Shown here in pieces: positions 22,717 through 31,724 of a DNA stretch of 31,739 bases. A program made the translations under genes and the position numbers. This DNA comes from an uncultured Collinsella sp. (GTDB lineage Bacteria; Actinomycetota; Coriobacteriia; Coriobacteriales; Coriobacteriaceae). The stretch is taken from positions 1 to 31,739 of the forward strand of contig CAKUFD010000015.1 of NCBI GenBank assembly GCA_934647195.1, read 5' to 3'. The number at the start of each line of letters is the position of its first letter. The stretch's first letter is position 1. The notes under the pieces are model-generated. The model saw only the letters and a list, made by a program, of their open reading frames with translations. It was not told the DNA's origin and did not search any database.

Positions 22717-23199
22717 ATGGTTACCAGAAGAACTCGTATCGATATCACGCCGGCAGAGGCAGCAGAGCTCAGCCATGCACTCTTCTCATCCGATAGCGTA
22801 CTCGCCCGCGACCTGGCCCCCGTGTTCTCGGACATCGCCGCCGGAAGGCTCAACGCCGTCGAGCTTGCAATCGATGGCGCCGCGCAAAGCGACGACGAAA
22901 ATCTCATTGTCGTCGGCGAGCTTGCGATCAACACGGCATCAAGGTCGGTCACCCTCTCGGGCGCACCGGTCCAGCTGACCCCCAAGGAGTTCGACATCCT
23001 TGCGTTCCTAGCGGCAAACCGTGGGACGGTTTTTAGCAAAGAGGAGATCTACCAGGCAGTTTGGAACGACCGCTACCTGCTTGATTCCAGCAACATCATG
23101 GCGTTTATCCGCAAGATCAGAAAGAAGATCGAACCGGAACCAGACAACCCCCGTTACCTCTTAACGGTATGGGGAGTGGGCTACAAAATGTGCGAGTAG
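22717..23199 (+). CDS. Winged-helix (OmpR/PhoB-type) DNA-binding protein without receiver domain
   Basis: 160 residues. Residues 65-160 are a Trans_reg_C winged helix: LTPKEFDILAFLAANRG, FSKEEIYQAVWNDRYLLDSSNIMAFIRKIRKKIE and the wing YLLTVWGVGYKM. No receiver domain (DD..K aspartate pocket) precedes it. Instead there are 60 residues of unknown fold (ITPAEAAELSHALFSSDSVLA). It cannot be controlled by phosphorylation in the normal way and may sense something directly. It starts nine bases after the first ATPase and lies between two Mg-type pumps, so it is a likely regulator of them. Confidence 0.82.
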   Translation: MVTRRTRIDITPAEAAELSHALFSSDSVLARDLAPVFSDIAAGRLNAVELAIDGAAQSDDENLIVVGELAINTASRSVTLSGAPVQLTPKEFDILAFLAANRGTVFSKEEIYQAVWNDRYLLDSSNIMAFIRKIRKKIEPEPDNPRYLLTVWGVGYKMCE

Positions 23200-23228
23200 C
23201 CGCGCGAGAAACCTTATCGAATCGCAAG

Positions 23229-23275
23229 AAAGCCGCAAGAATCCAGCCATGGGCTTGGTTCTGCGGCTTTTCTAT
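23229..23275 (+). terminator. Intrinsic terminator after the regulator
   Basis: AAAGCCGCA/TGCGGCTTT (23229-23237 with 23262-23270), with an inner AGCC-ATGG-GGCT-like stem, followed by TCTATTCTC. It separates the first ATPase/regulator pair from the second ATPase gene, which therefore has its own promoter. Confidence 0.7.
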
Positions 23276-23356
23276 TCTCTAGATAGTCGCAGATACGAAA
23301 GGGGGCGAGGAGCTTGAGCGACAGTGACAGTACCATCACCGCAGGGCGGCAAATAC

Positions 23357-26215
23357 ATGAGCAAACGCAACATCGCGCAGGCTTCCTCGAATAGCCCGTC
23401 CTGCATTCCAACCAAGAGAATGGAAGCGGGCACATTGAAGACCATAAGCAAGCGCCACGACGCCACCTGCCATGTCCAGCAGGATCAAATCCGCCTCGAT
23501 CAGGCACAGAACAAGACCCAAGACCGCATTCCATATGCGGCAACGCGCCCCCTCACCGAAGTCATGACCTGGGCAGGGTCGAACCTCGGGGGCCTCACCC
23601 AAGAAGAAGTCGTGGCAAGCAGGACCAAGAACGGCCGCAACGTCATCACTCACGGAAAGAAGAAATCGCTGGCGCGCAGGCTTGCAGACGCATTTGTGAA
23701 CCCGTTCACGGCGATCCTCTTCTTCCTCGCTGCCATCTCGGCAGTCACCGACATGCTCTTCCCCGCCCTCTCCCTTATGGGCAACACGCCGGAAGACTTC
23801 GACCCCCTCACCGTGGTCATCATCGCCACGATGGTGGTCCTCTCCGGCACCCTTCGTTACATCCAGGAGGCCCGCAGCGGCAACGCCGCCGAGAAGCTCC
23901 TGGACATGATCACAACCACGGCAACGGTGAGCAGGAAGGGCGCCCCGCGCGAGGAGATTCCCCTCGACGAGGTAGTCGTGGGCGACATCGCCCACCTCTC
24001 CGCAGGCGACATGATCCCCGCCGACGCAAGGATCATCGAGGCAAAAGACCTCTTTGTGAGCCAGGCGAGCCTGACGGGCGAGAGTGAGCCGGTCGAAAAG
24101 ATCCCCGCAAGCTGCGAGGCATCCGACTCGGCAACCTCCTACGAAAACATCGCCCTCATGGGCAGCAGCGTTGTTTCGGGCAGCGCCACCGCGCTCGCCT
24201 TTAGCGTGGGCGACGGCACGCTCTTTGGCGCCATGGCATCGAACCTCTCCGACGAGGCCGTGGAGACAAGCTTCTCCAAGGGCGTGAACAGCGTCTCGCA
24301 GGTCCTCATCAAGTTCATGATGGTGATGGTCCCCTTCGTGTTCGTGATCAACGGCATCACCAAGGGAGACTGGCTCGAGGCGGGGCTGTTCGCCATCAGC
24401 ATCGCCGTGGGCCTCACCCCCGAGATGCTCCCCATGATCGTGACCACCTGCCTGGCCAAGGGCGCGGTCGCGATGAGCAAGAAGCAGACCATCGTCAAGA
24501 ACCTTAACTCGATTCAGAACTTCGGCGCCATGGACGTGCTGTGCACCGACAAGACCGGCACACTCACGCAAGACCAGGTGGTGCTGGAGTACCACTGGAA
24601 CATCGACGGCCAGGAAGATTCACGCGTACTGAGGCACGCCTACCTCAACAGCTATTTCCAGACCGGCTACAAGAACCTCATGGACCTGGCGATCATCAAG
24701 TGCACGGAGGAAGAGGAGTTGCGCGACCCCCGCCTCACGGACCTCTCCGAAGCGTACGCGAAGATCGACGAGGTTCCCTTCGACTTCACGCGCCGCCGCC
24801 TTTCCACCGTAGTGCGCGACCGAGGCGGCAAGGTTCAGATGGTCACCAAGGGTGCTGTGGAAGAGATGCTCTCCGTATGCTCCTTTGCCGAGGTAGAGGG
24901 CACGGTCTGCACGCTTGATGACGAGCTGCGCAATCGCATTTTGACCACGGTATCCGAACTCAACGATGACGGTTTCCGCGTGCTCGCCATCGCCCAAAAG
25001 TCCAACCCCTCCCCGGTGGGAGCCTTTAGCGCCGCCGACGAATGCGACATGGTCCTTATGGGCTACCTCGCATTCCTCGATCCGCCCAAGGAGTCCACGG
25101 CCGATGCCATCGAGGCGCTCAAACAGCACGGCGTTGCGACCAAGATTCTCACCGGCGACAACGAGAAGGTCACGCGTACCATCTGCAAGCAGGTGGGACT
25201 CGAGGTCAACAACATGCTGCTTGGCCAGGACATCGCCGCGTTGGATGACGAGCAGCTCGCCCGTGAGGCCGAGCGCACGCAGGTCTTTGCAAAGCTCACA
25301 CCCGACCAAAAGACGCGCATCGTCTCCATCCTGCGCGATAACGGACACGTTGTGGGCTACATGGGCGACGGCATCAACGACGCCTCGGCCATGAAGTCCT
25401 CCGACATCGGCATCTCCGTCGATACCGCCGTAGATGTTGCCAAGGAGTCCGCCGACATCATCCTGCTCGAAAAGGACCTCATGGTTCTGGAAGAAGGCAT
25501 TGTCGAGGGCCGCAAGACCTACGCGAACATGATCAAGTACATCAAGATGACCGCCAGCTCGAACTTTGGCAATATGTTCAGCGTCCTTGCCGCCTCTGCC
25601 CTGCTGCCGTTTTTGCCCATGACGAGCATCCAGCTCATCTTGCTCAACCTCATCTACGACTGCAGCTGCCTGGCGATTCCTTGGGACAATGTGGACGAGG
25701 ACTTCCTTCGCGTGCCGCGCAAATGGGACGCCTCGAGCATTGGGAAGTTCATGCTCTGGATTGGGCCCACCAGCTCCATCTTCGATTTCATGACCTACAT
25801 CTTTATGTACTTCGTCTTTTGCCCGCTGTTCGTAAGCCACGGTGTGCTCTTCAACAACCTGGCAAACGTTTACTCCGGAGACACCCTCGCCGCCATGCAA
25901 ATCGCCTACATCGCCCTGTTCCAGGCTGGTTGGTTCGTTGAGTCCATGTGGAGCCAGACGCTTGTTATCCATATGATCCGCACGCCCAAGCTGCCGTTTA
26001 TCCAGAGCCGCGCCTCCGCACCCGTGACGCTGCTCACTATGGCGGGCATCGCGCTGCTTACCGCACTGCCCTTTAGCCCGCTGGGACCGGAGCTGGGCCT
26101 GGGAGCCTTGCCACTCAAGTATTTCTGCTTCTTGATTCCGTGCATCCTGCTCTACATGGCGCTCGCCACGAGCATCAAGAAGGCTTACGTCAAGCGCTAC
26201 GGCGAGCTGCTGTAG
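23357..26215 (+). CDS. mgtA: Magnesium-transporting P-type ATPase, MgtA-like
   Basis: 952 residues from ATG 23357, with AGGGCGG seven bases upstream. A GTG at 23324 is possible. The first 110 residues form an N-terminal cytosolic region ending in [18 protein letters not shown]. The P-ATPase core follows: TGES (240-243), Asp398 in [24 protein letters not shown], and the MgtA-type membrane segments ([14 protein letters not shown] and [19 protein letters not shown]). It imports Mg2+ at low external magnesium. Its membrane half aligns with the shorter pump upstream, so the two are paralogues. A small membrane-protein gene follows in the same operon. Confidence 0.92.
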   Translation: MSKRNIAQASSNSPSCIPTKRMEAGTLKTISKRHDATCHVQQDQIRLDQAQNKTQDRIPYAATRPLTEVMTWAGSNLGGLTQEEVVASRTKNGRNVITHGKKKSLARRLADAFVNPFTAILFFLAAISAVTDMLFPALSLMGNTPEDFDPLTVVIIATMVVLSGTLRYIQEARSGNAAEKLLDMITTTATVSRKGAPREEIPLDEVVVGDIAHLSAGDMIPADARIIEAKDLFVSQASLTGESEPVEKIPASCEASDSATSYENIALMGSSVVSGSATALAFSVGDGTLFGAMASNLSDEAVETSFSKGVNSVSQVLIKFMMVMVPFVFVINGITKGDWLEAGLFAISIAVGLTPEMLPMIVTTCLAKGAVAMSKKQTIVKNLNSIQNFGAMDVLCTDKTGTLTQDQVVLEYHWNIDGQEDSRVLRHAYLNSYFQTGYKNLMDLAIIKCTEEEELRDPRLTDLSEAYAKIDEVPFDFTRRRLSTVVRDRGGKVQMVTKGAVEEMLSVCSFAEVEGTVCTLDDELRNRILTTVSELNDDGFRVLAIAQKSNPSPVGAFSAADECDMVLMGYLAFLDPPKESTADAIEALKQHGVATKILTGDNEKVTRTICKQVGLEVNNMLLGQDIAALDDEQLAREAERTQVFAKLTPDQKTRIVSILRDNGHVVGYMGDGINDASAMKSSDIGISVDTAVDVAKESADIILLEKDLMVLEEGIVEGRKTYANMIKYIKMTASSNFGNMFSVLAASALLPFLPMTSIQLILLNLIYDCSCLAIPWDNVDEDFLRVPRKWDASSIGKFMLWIGPTSSIFDFMTYIFMYFVFCPLFVSHGVLFNNLANVYSGDTLAAMQIAYIALFQAGWFVESMWSQTLVIHMIRTPKLPFIQSRASAPVTLLTMAGIALLTALPFSPLGPELGLGALPLKYFCFLIPCILLYMALATSIKKAYVKRYGELL

Positions 26216-26248
26216 CGATAGCCGAAAGATCAGCAAAGGAGAACGAAG

Positions 26249-26404
26249 ATGGACTGGACTCAGATTTGGATGGATATGTTCGGCGCCACCGAATGGCTTG
26301 GGCTGAGCATAGGGTTTTGGGTGTCTACGACCGCCGTCACCATGATCGTTGTCATCATGAACGTAGTGCTCTGGAACATGAAGCCGCTTTCAAAGAAGGG
26401 CTGA
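26249..26404 (+). CDS. Small membrane protein in the mgtA operon, 51 residues
   Basis: ATG 26249 has AAAGGAG eight bases upstream and lies 33 bases after the mgtA stop. The frame gives MDWTQIWMDMFGATEWLG, then one transmembrane helix about 19-42 (SIGFWVSTTAVTMIVVIMNVVLW) and a basic tail NMKPLSKKG, so the C-terminus is probably cytoplasmic. Enteric bacteria make tiny regulators of MgtA/MgtC stability (MgtS, MgtR), which are unrelated in sequence as far as I can tell. By analogy it may stabilise or tune the pump. Missed by length cut-offs, but the ribosome binding site and context support it. Confidence 0.72.
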   Translation: MDWTQIWMDMFGATEWLGLSIGFWVSTTAVTMIVVIMNVVLWNMKPLSKKG

Positions 26405-26553
26405 TTGGACAATAACATCGTTTCCCAACATGGGGTCGCTAGCTGCCGGCCGAAAGTGCATGCTTAAGGTTGCTGCGGCAGCGGCCCCGACCCGTTTCTT
26501 GCGCCCGGCTCCCGCGGCAGCAGGCAGGTACGCCCGTTCGGGCGAAGCTCCCA
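26405..26553. other. Gene-free stretch after the mgtA cluster
   Basis: Convergent with the next minus-strand gene. It contains GC-rich short inverted repeats, such as CGCCCG-TT-CGGGCG near 26531-26544 and CGGCAGC/GCTGCCG-like pieces further left, but no T-run. No gene is seen. Confidence 0.4.
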
Positions 26554-26913
26554 TTAACAGGGAATCCCACTCGGCATGTTGAGCATCTGGTCCGTCGTGG
26601 TGACCAGCGGGTCAAACAGTCCAAAGCAGTAGGCGAAGAACAGCAGGTAGCCAAGGCTCAGCACGTAGGCGATAACCAAGAAGACCGCCCAACCCGTATT
26701 CTTCTTTCCGGCAGCGCGACGCTGCTCGCGAGTGCGGTAAAGCCAGATGCTCACGGCAATTGCTGCAGCCAGAAGGGCGAAGGCCACAAATGCCAGGGAG
26801 GCGAGCACCGTCATCACGGCGATCCCCATGGCAAGAAACGGCACCATCAGCACCGCGCAACCGCAGCCGCCGGGGCTGTACAGGTGAGTGGAAGTTGAAG
26901 CGATCTTCTTCAT
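26554..26913 (-). CDS. Small membrane protein of unknown function
   Basis: 119 residues from ATG 26913, with GGAG seven bases upstream; the longer frame to 26970 runs over the promoter. A hydrophobic N-terminal half with two helices, about 20-45 (VLMVPFLAMGIAVMTVLASLAFVAFALL) and 45-60, is followed by a basic loop (YRTREQRRAAGKKN) and a third helix, 75-100 (WAVFLVIAYVLSLGYLLFFAYCFGLF). A GGCGC motif at residues 15-19 is unusual. The C-terminus NMPSGIPC is extracellular or periplasmic. Family not recognised. Confidence 0.6.
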   Translation of the reverse strand: MKKIASTSTHLYSPGGCGCAVLMVPFLAMGIAVMTVLASLAFVAFALLAAAIAVSIWLYRTREQRRAAGKKNTGWAVFLVIAYVLSLGYLLFFAYCFGLFDPLVTTTDQMLNMPSGIPC

Positions 26914-26943
26914 TGGCTGGCTCCGCAGGTTTGGCTTTTTCGC

Positions 26944-26962
26944 ATTATATGGCATTTTGCCA
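26944..26962 (-). promoter_or_regulatory. Promoter with overlapping palindrome
   Basis: On the minus strand a perfect -10 box, TATAAT (26949-26944), is preceded by the palindrome TGGCA-TTT-TGCCA (26950-26962) lying in the spacer. The -35 is weak (TTGGTA, 15 bases away), suggesting dependence on or repression by a factor that binds the palindrome. Confidence 0.45.
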
Positions 26963-27015
26963 AATACCAACGGCAGGGCGCTGCGTGCAGCAATCGCATC
27001 CCGCCAAGCAACGAC

Positions 27016-27054
27016 ACGGGCGACACTCCACCAGCGGAGTGTCGCCCGTATTTA
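27016..27054. terminator. Terminator-like hairpin after the ABC transporter gene
   Basis: Perfect 14-bp stem ACGGGCGACACTCC/GGAGTGTCGCCCGT (27016-27029 with 27036-27049), followed on the plus strand by ATTTATT. On the minus strand it lies 39 bases past the transporter stop codon without a T-run. Confidence 0.65.
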
Positions 27055-27087
27055 TTGCGCGGTTGTCCCGTTTATTGGTTGTCTCGC

Positions 27088-30000
27088 TTATTCGGAACGC
27101 AGCGCCTCCACCGGGTCCTTCTTCGACGCGCTTCGAGCGGGAAGCAGGCCGGCAACAACCGTGAGCACCACCGAGATCGCAATCAGAACGAGCGCGTCTT
27201 GCACGGGTAGGCTCATGAGGTTGGGCACCTGCTTGGCCTCTAGCGCCCAAGCATTGACCGGGAAGCTCGCAAGCACCACGACAACGATGGCAAAAACGCC
27301 GGCGATAAGACCCTCGATAAAGGTCTCGGCATTAAAGACATTCGCGACGTTTCGCTTGGAGGCGCCGATAGCGCGCAGGATACCAATCTCCTTCTTGCGC
27401 TCGAGCACGCTGATATACGTGATGATGCCGATCATGATGGAACTCACCACCAAGCTGATGCTTACGAAGGCGATGAGCACCAGGCTGATGGTGTTCACGA
27501 TGTCGGTCACAGAACCCATGATGATGCCCATGTAGTCGGTGTAGGAGATGACCTGGTCATCGTGTCCCGCAGCCTTCGCCTGCTCGTTGTAATCGTCGAT
27601 ATGCGCAAGCACGCGCTCCTTTGCCTCAAAGTCGTGCGGGAAGATCTTGATGGAAATGGGGTTGTCTTCGTCCGCATATCCCAACGTGGTCAGGTTGTTA
27701 TCGTAAGTGAGCTTCGAGACCCTCGCGTAGTTCGTCATCAGTGAGCTCAGGTCCTCAGCGTCCATATTGAAATGGATAGCGTTTGCGAAAGCCGCCGCAT
27801 CCACGTGGAAGGCGCTTGCCAGATTGGACATGCTGGAGGACATCTGCGTCGCCATTTGGCCCATAAGGCCCGCGGCGCCGGCTTTGAGCTGGGAAGAGAC
27901 GGTAGCTGCAATCTCATCGCTTATCTCTTGCATGATCTGGCCCATGGCCTGCTGGAAATAGGGCGCAAGCTGGTTTTGCACGTAATTGGTCATAGCTTGC
28001 TGCAGGCGCTCGGCCAAAACGTCGCCGCCCAGAGCCTTGAGCTGGGCGAGGTATTGCTGTGCCGTCATGTCCTGCTCGAGATAGGCCGTGAACGCGTCTG
28101 CGAGTTTCGATGCGTCTTTGAGGTCATCGGGCGAGAGCACTTTGAACTGCTCCGACTGCATAAAGCCGGTAAAGAGTTGGTTGGCAATGGTGCCCGCCTG
28201 CTCCATTTGCTCGGGCGTAAGCTCCAGGCCGTCGAAGATGCCCGAAAGGTCGGGCGTGGGTGCCTTGGACATGATGTCGGTGAAGTCGATGTTTTTGCCG
28301 ATGCCGGAAAGATCGATGTTGAGCCCAGAGAGGTCGATGTTGGAGAGATCCATGTCGCCTGCCGCGCCGGAGAACGCAGACGTGTCGAAGGAGAATGCGC
28401 TTTTGAGCGCGGCTTCATCTACCGAGAACATGCTGCCCAAATCCACGCCCTGCTTGGCCTCGCCCTGCAGCTCGTCAAAGGTCTTGCCGGTAAAGACATC
28501 GGTATCGGGATGCGCAAGCTGCTCCTGCACAATCGGGGAGCTTGCCGCGCGGTCCATGAGCTGGAGCGTCAGGGCATGCGTGTAAGCGACACCCGGGCTG
28601 AGCGCAGAGGAATTGGCAGTCTCGTTGGGCTTGACCACACCCACGATGCGCAGGTCAATACCGGAGTCGATCTTGCTCGCCATGAAATCGGCGTCGTCGG
28701 ACATATCGGTCCAGGTGCCCGTCTCGGCATTCTTGCGGTAGACATCGGAGGGCGAGAGGATCTTGAACGTGGTGGAAAGCGCATCGTCATAGGTGAAATC
28801 GATGTCGGTATCCGGCGTCTCGACCTCGCCGTCTGCCGTCATGGCGCTCGCAACAAGGTCGTTGAGCTGGTCGATGTCCAGGGCACCGATGCTGTAGAGG
28901 GTGTAGTCGCCCACGGTGCCACGGCTCGAAAGTACGAGCACCGCCTCGTTGGCCGTGGTTGGCCAGTGGCCCGCCACCACGTCGTACTGTGAGTCGAGAA
29001 GATTTTGGTCGTCAATCATCTCGTTAAAGACATCTGTACCCATAGAGCTCATGCTTGCCGTGGCTGCCGAGCTGGCGCCGCCGCTCATCGCAGTAGTCAT
29101 GGCGTTGGGCACGAGCTTGACGGGTGATTCGTCGCCCTCACCCACGCGGTAAACGATAGGGGTCACGCCGTAGCTGTACTGGACGGCATTGACATCCTCG
29201 TCAATGCCGTCGCCGCCTTTGTCGAGCCATTTTTTGAGGCTCGTCATGTCGTTGGATTTGACGCTCGCGAACATGTCTTTGACAGCGGTGACCACGGGAA
29301 TCTTGTCGGTTTTCTTGGACGTGACGCCGGCGTTTTGAGCGTCGGTGTCGCCCGAGGCTGTCGAGCCATGTCCATCCATCATGGCAGAAAGGTCGTAATC
29401 CTGGCGAGAAATCGTGAGCGGGTAGCTCGAAAGCGTGTCCTCCTCGACCTTCTTGATGTAGTTGTTCACGCCGTTTGAGAGCGCCAGGATCGCGGCGATA
29501 CCGATGATGCCGATCGATCCCGCAAAGGCCGTCATGGCGGTGCGACCCTTTTTGGTCATGAGGTTGCGCGCCGAGAGACCCAGCGCCGTAAGAAAGCTCA
29601 TGGACGTCTTGCGCGTGGGTTTGGCCTCGCGGCGCTGCGCCGCGGCGACATCGAAGGGGTCGGAATCGTGCGTGATCTTACCGTCGGCGAGGTTCACGAT
29701 ACGCGTGGCGTATTGCTGCGCGAGCTCGGGGTTATGCGTGACCATGATGACCAGACGGTCGCGCGCAACCTCTTTGAGCAGGTCCATGACCTGCACAGAC
29801 GTTGTGGAATCCAGGGCGCCGGTGGGCTCGTCGGCCAACACGATTTCCGGGTCGTTGATGAGGGCGCGAGCGATTGCCACGCGCTGCATCTGTCCGCCCG
29901 AGAGCTGGCTTGGGCGCTTATCGACATGCTCGCCCAGACCAACTTTCTCCAGCGCCTCGCGCGCACGCTGGCGACGCTCCGCACGACCAACGCCCGTGAG

Positions 30001-30327
30001 CGTGAGCGCCAACTCGACATTTTCCAAAATGGTCTGATGCGGGATGAGGTTGTAGCTTTGAAAGACGAAGCCGATGCGATTGTTGCGGTAAGCATCCCAG
30101 TCGCGATCGTGGAAGTCTTTGGTCGAGATGCCGTCGATAAGCAGATCGCCCGAATCAAAGTGATCAAGGCCGCCAATGACGTTGAGCATCGTGGTTTTGC
30201 CCGAACCCGAGGGGCCCAGGATGGCCACGAACTCGTTATCGCGAAACGACAAGCTCACGTTGTCGAGCGCCACCTGGGTGAACGACTGCGTGACGTATCG
30301 TTTGCAGATATCTTTGAGTTCCAGCAT
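27088..30327 (-). CDS. MacB-like ABC transporter, ATPase fused to FtsX-type permease
   Basis: 1079 residues from ATG 30327, with GAGG nine bases upstream; the longer frame adds only low-quality residues. The ATPase has Walker A GPSGSGKT (38-45), Q-loop FVFQS, signature LSGGQMQR (142-149), Walker B IVLADEPTGALD (162-173) and H-loop VTHNPE. A membrane helix near residue 265 leads to about 600 extracytoplasmic residues, then three C-terminal helices with the FtsX fold. The outer domain has a repeated DLSNIDLSGLNIDLSGIG-type run, like a beta-solenoid, and long helices (QAMTNYVQNQLAPYF). MacB-type pumps move peptides or lipids mechanically. No partner gene is adjacent. Confidence 0.88.
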   Translation of the reverse strand: MLELKDICKRYVTQSFTQVALDNVSLSFRDNEFVAILGPSGSGKTTMLNVIGGLDHFDSGDLLIDGISTKDFHDRDWDAYRNNRIGFVFQSYNLIPHQTILENVELALTLTGVGRAERRQRAREALEKVGLGEHVDKRPSQLSGGQMQRVAIARALINDPEIVLADEPTGALDSTTSVQVMDLLKEVARDRLVIMVTHNPELAQQYATRIVNLADGKITHDSDPFDVAAAQRREAKPTRKTSMSFLTALGLSARNLMTKKGRTAMTAFAGSIGIIGIAAILALSNGVNNYIKKVEEDTLSSYPLTISRQDYDLSAMMDGHGSTASGDTDAQNAGVTSKKTDKIPVVTAVKDMFASVKSNDMTSLKKWLDKGGDGIDEDVNAVQYSYGVTPIVYRVGEGDESPVKLVPNAMTTAMSGGASSAATASMSSMGTDVFNEMIDDQNLLDSQYDVVAGHWPTTANEAVLVLSSRGTVGDYTLYSIGALDIDQLNDLVASAMTADGEVETPDTDIDFTYDDALSTTFKILSPSDVYRKNAETGTWTDMSDDADFMASKIDSGIDLRIVGVVKPNETANSSALSPGVAYTHALTLQLMDRAASSPIVQEQLAHPDTDVFTGKTFDELQGEAKQGVDLGSMFSVDEAALKSAFSFDTSAFSGAAGDMDLSNIDLSGLNIDLSGIGKNIDFTDIMSKAPTPDLSGIFDGLELTPEQMEQAGTIANQLFTGFMQSEQFKVLSPDDLKDASKLADAFTAYLEQDMTAQQYLAQLKALGGDVLAERLQQAMTNYVQNQLAPYFQQAMGQIMQEISDEIAATVSSQLKAGAAGLMGQMATQMSSSMSNLASAFHVDAAAFANAIHFNMDAEDLSSLMTNYARVSKLTYDNNLTTLGYADEDNPISIKIFPHDFEAKERVLAHIDDYNEQAKAAGHDDQVISYTDYMGIIMGSVTDIVNTISLVLIAFVSISLVVSSIMIGIITYISVLERKKEIGILRAIGASKRNVANVFNAETFIEGLIAGVFAIVVVVLASFPVNAWALEAKQVPNLMSLPVQDALVLIAISVVLTVVAGLLPARSASKKDPVEALRSE

Positions 30328-30384
30328 GGATGGTAGCCTCTCTTGCGCGGGCTCGCTCGCCCGCTCTCCCCCCACAGTTCGCAT

Positions 30385-30882
30385 GTAACGCGTTTTTCCT
30401 ACCCCATCTTGCTCTTGTCATACACGCTAGCAGGAGAATTGATGGGATGTGTAGCGGTTGGAGGAGGCCGTTACAGCGGCCGCGGCTCGGCGCCCCGGCA
30501 CGGCATCGGTAGGATGTGGCATCGGTAGGGCGCGGCATCGGCTCAGCCCCGCGGCAGAGCGCGGCTCCGCGTCCCGGCACAGCCCCCAACGAGTGGCGGC
30601 AAATCACTCATTTTGAAATGAGTGGCGGATAAACGTGCATCCTGCGGGCGGTTTCGCTCCCAAGGCATTTCAAAAACCGCCACTCGTTCAGGAAACACCT
30701 GGGCCCGCGCAAAATGTTGCTCAACAGGACCGACTTCGCCATCGGCATACTAAATACATGCGGCATTCGAGGAAGCTCGCAGCAAACCGAATTGCGACCC
30801 GTCCCTGCACAAGGACGGCGCGCAGGAAAGCGAATCGGGGCACCCCAGCAAAAGCAGTCATCATTACCGAAAGGAAGCCACC
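30385..30882. repeat. Intergenic region with MITE/REP-like element and short tandem repeat
   Basis: About 500 bases without a convincing gene. Three copies of GGCATCGG, the first two extended to GGCATCGGTAGG, recur at a 16-base period (30502-30541). Positions 30588-30688 form an element with perfect 12-bp terminal inverted repeats, AACGAGTGGCGG and CCGCCACTCGTT, and an internal palindrome CACTCATTT-TG-AAATGAGTG (30605-30624) followed by a second GAGTGGCGG. This is the form of a non-autonomous miniature element or REP pair. The small minus-strand frame across it (30608-30895) has no ribosome binding site and is discounted. Confidence 0.55.
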
Positions 30883-31536
30883 ATGAACGAGACAAAGAAG
30901 ACGATAGACAAGATCGCCGCCGCAGCCAACCTGGCCTGCTCCGTTGCCGGCGCGATTGCCGGTTGCGCGTCCATCTCGTCGGGAATCAAAATCAAAGGGA
31001 TTATCGACAAAATCAGTCTGTATCCCGGCCCGCGCGGCTACGGTAAACTGACCCATCTTGGCTCTGCCGAATTTGGTGCCGATTTCTACACCGATATTTA
31101 CGAAGCAACCGCTTTTGGCGGAAACGCTCTTAAGGCAATTCTCGATATCCTCAGCGTTGCCATTCCAGCCCTCTTCATCCTCGGCGGAGTGCTGGTTATC
31201 TGCCTCTCGGTGCGCCGCCTCTTTACATCTTCGGTGCTAAGTGAGCTCTTGCCGGCGTCCAAGGGCGCAAAGGATGGCAGCCAGCCCCTGCCCGTCACGG
31301 AAGCTTCCGTCGCCCCGTCAACGACGAGCACGGCAGACTCCCCGGACGCCGAGCCTATTTCAAACCTCGCAATCCCCACTCATGACGCTGGCGCCCTTGA
31401 CACCGTAGGGCCCCTTACCTCGGACAACAGGTCTGAGAATTCCGAAGCCGAATCGGAGCCGCAAGATATGACAACTGAGGAATCTGATGTGCCCTCAAGC
31501 GAAGTCACAGTGACTTCCCCCGACTCGAGTCTCTAA
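30883..31536 (+). CDS. Hypothetical membrane protein with disordered acidic tail
   Basis: 217 residues from ATG 30883, with AAAGGAAG eight bases upstream. A hydrophobic segment near residues 12-32 (AAAANLACSVAGAIAGCASI) and a second at about 87-110 (ILDILSVAIPALFILGGVLVICLSV) are separated by a soluble loop. The last 100 residues are Ser/Thr/Glu/Pro-rich and probably unstructured. No motif is recognised. It is a single-gene unit preceded by the repeat element. Confidence 0.6.
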   Translation: MNETKKTIDKIAAAANLACSVAGAIAGCASISSGIKIKGIIDKISLYPGPRGYGKLTHLGSAEFGADFYTDIYEATAFGGNALKAILDILSVAIPALFILGGVLVICLSVRRLFTSSVLSELLPASKGAKDGSQPLPVTEASVAPSTTSTADSPDAEPISNLAIPTHDAGALDTVGPLTSDNRSENSEAESEPQDMTTEESDVPSSEVTVTSPDSSL

Positions 31537-31655
31537 CGAGGGAACACCAAACGGGAACGTTGCGCCGCGCTCCGATCCCCGCAACCCAACCACATGCTTC
31601 CAAGCGGCTGCAGCCACTCGCCCAAAAGCCCGCCGTGGGCGACCATCTCGAAAAC

Positions 31656-31696
31656 AAAAGACGGACCCGACATAAAAGCGTCGGATCCGTCTTTTA
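31656..31696. terminator. Terminator between convergent genes
   Basis: AAAAGACGGA-C-CCGAC / GTCGG-A-TCCGTCTTTT (31656-31671 with 31680-31695). The minus-strand side continues into TTTTGTTTT and the plus-strand side into TTTTAGTT, so it can stop both directions. Confidence 0.8.
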
Positions 31697-31724
31697 GTTG
31701 CTGCGTGTTATGGCAGAAAACTCG

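Noticed and set aside
23200..23360. M-box (Mg2+) riboswitch before mgtA
   Set aside because: None of the conserved M-box segments could be seen between the terminator and the start codon.
24620..26236. 538-codon open frame on the minus strand
   Set aside because: It lies opposite the mgtA coding region, has low-complexity His/Gly/Arg-rich composition and no ribosome binding site. It is a codon-bias shadow.
27772..28992. 406-codon open frame on the plus strand
   Set aside because: Opposite the ABC transporter gene, which has all the expected motifs. The sequence is unnatural in composition.
30608..30895. 95-codon minus-strand frame ending in the repeat element
   Set aside because: No ribosome binding site. 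It reads through the inverted-repeat element and its sequence looks random.
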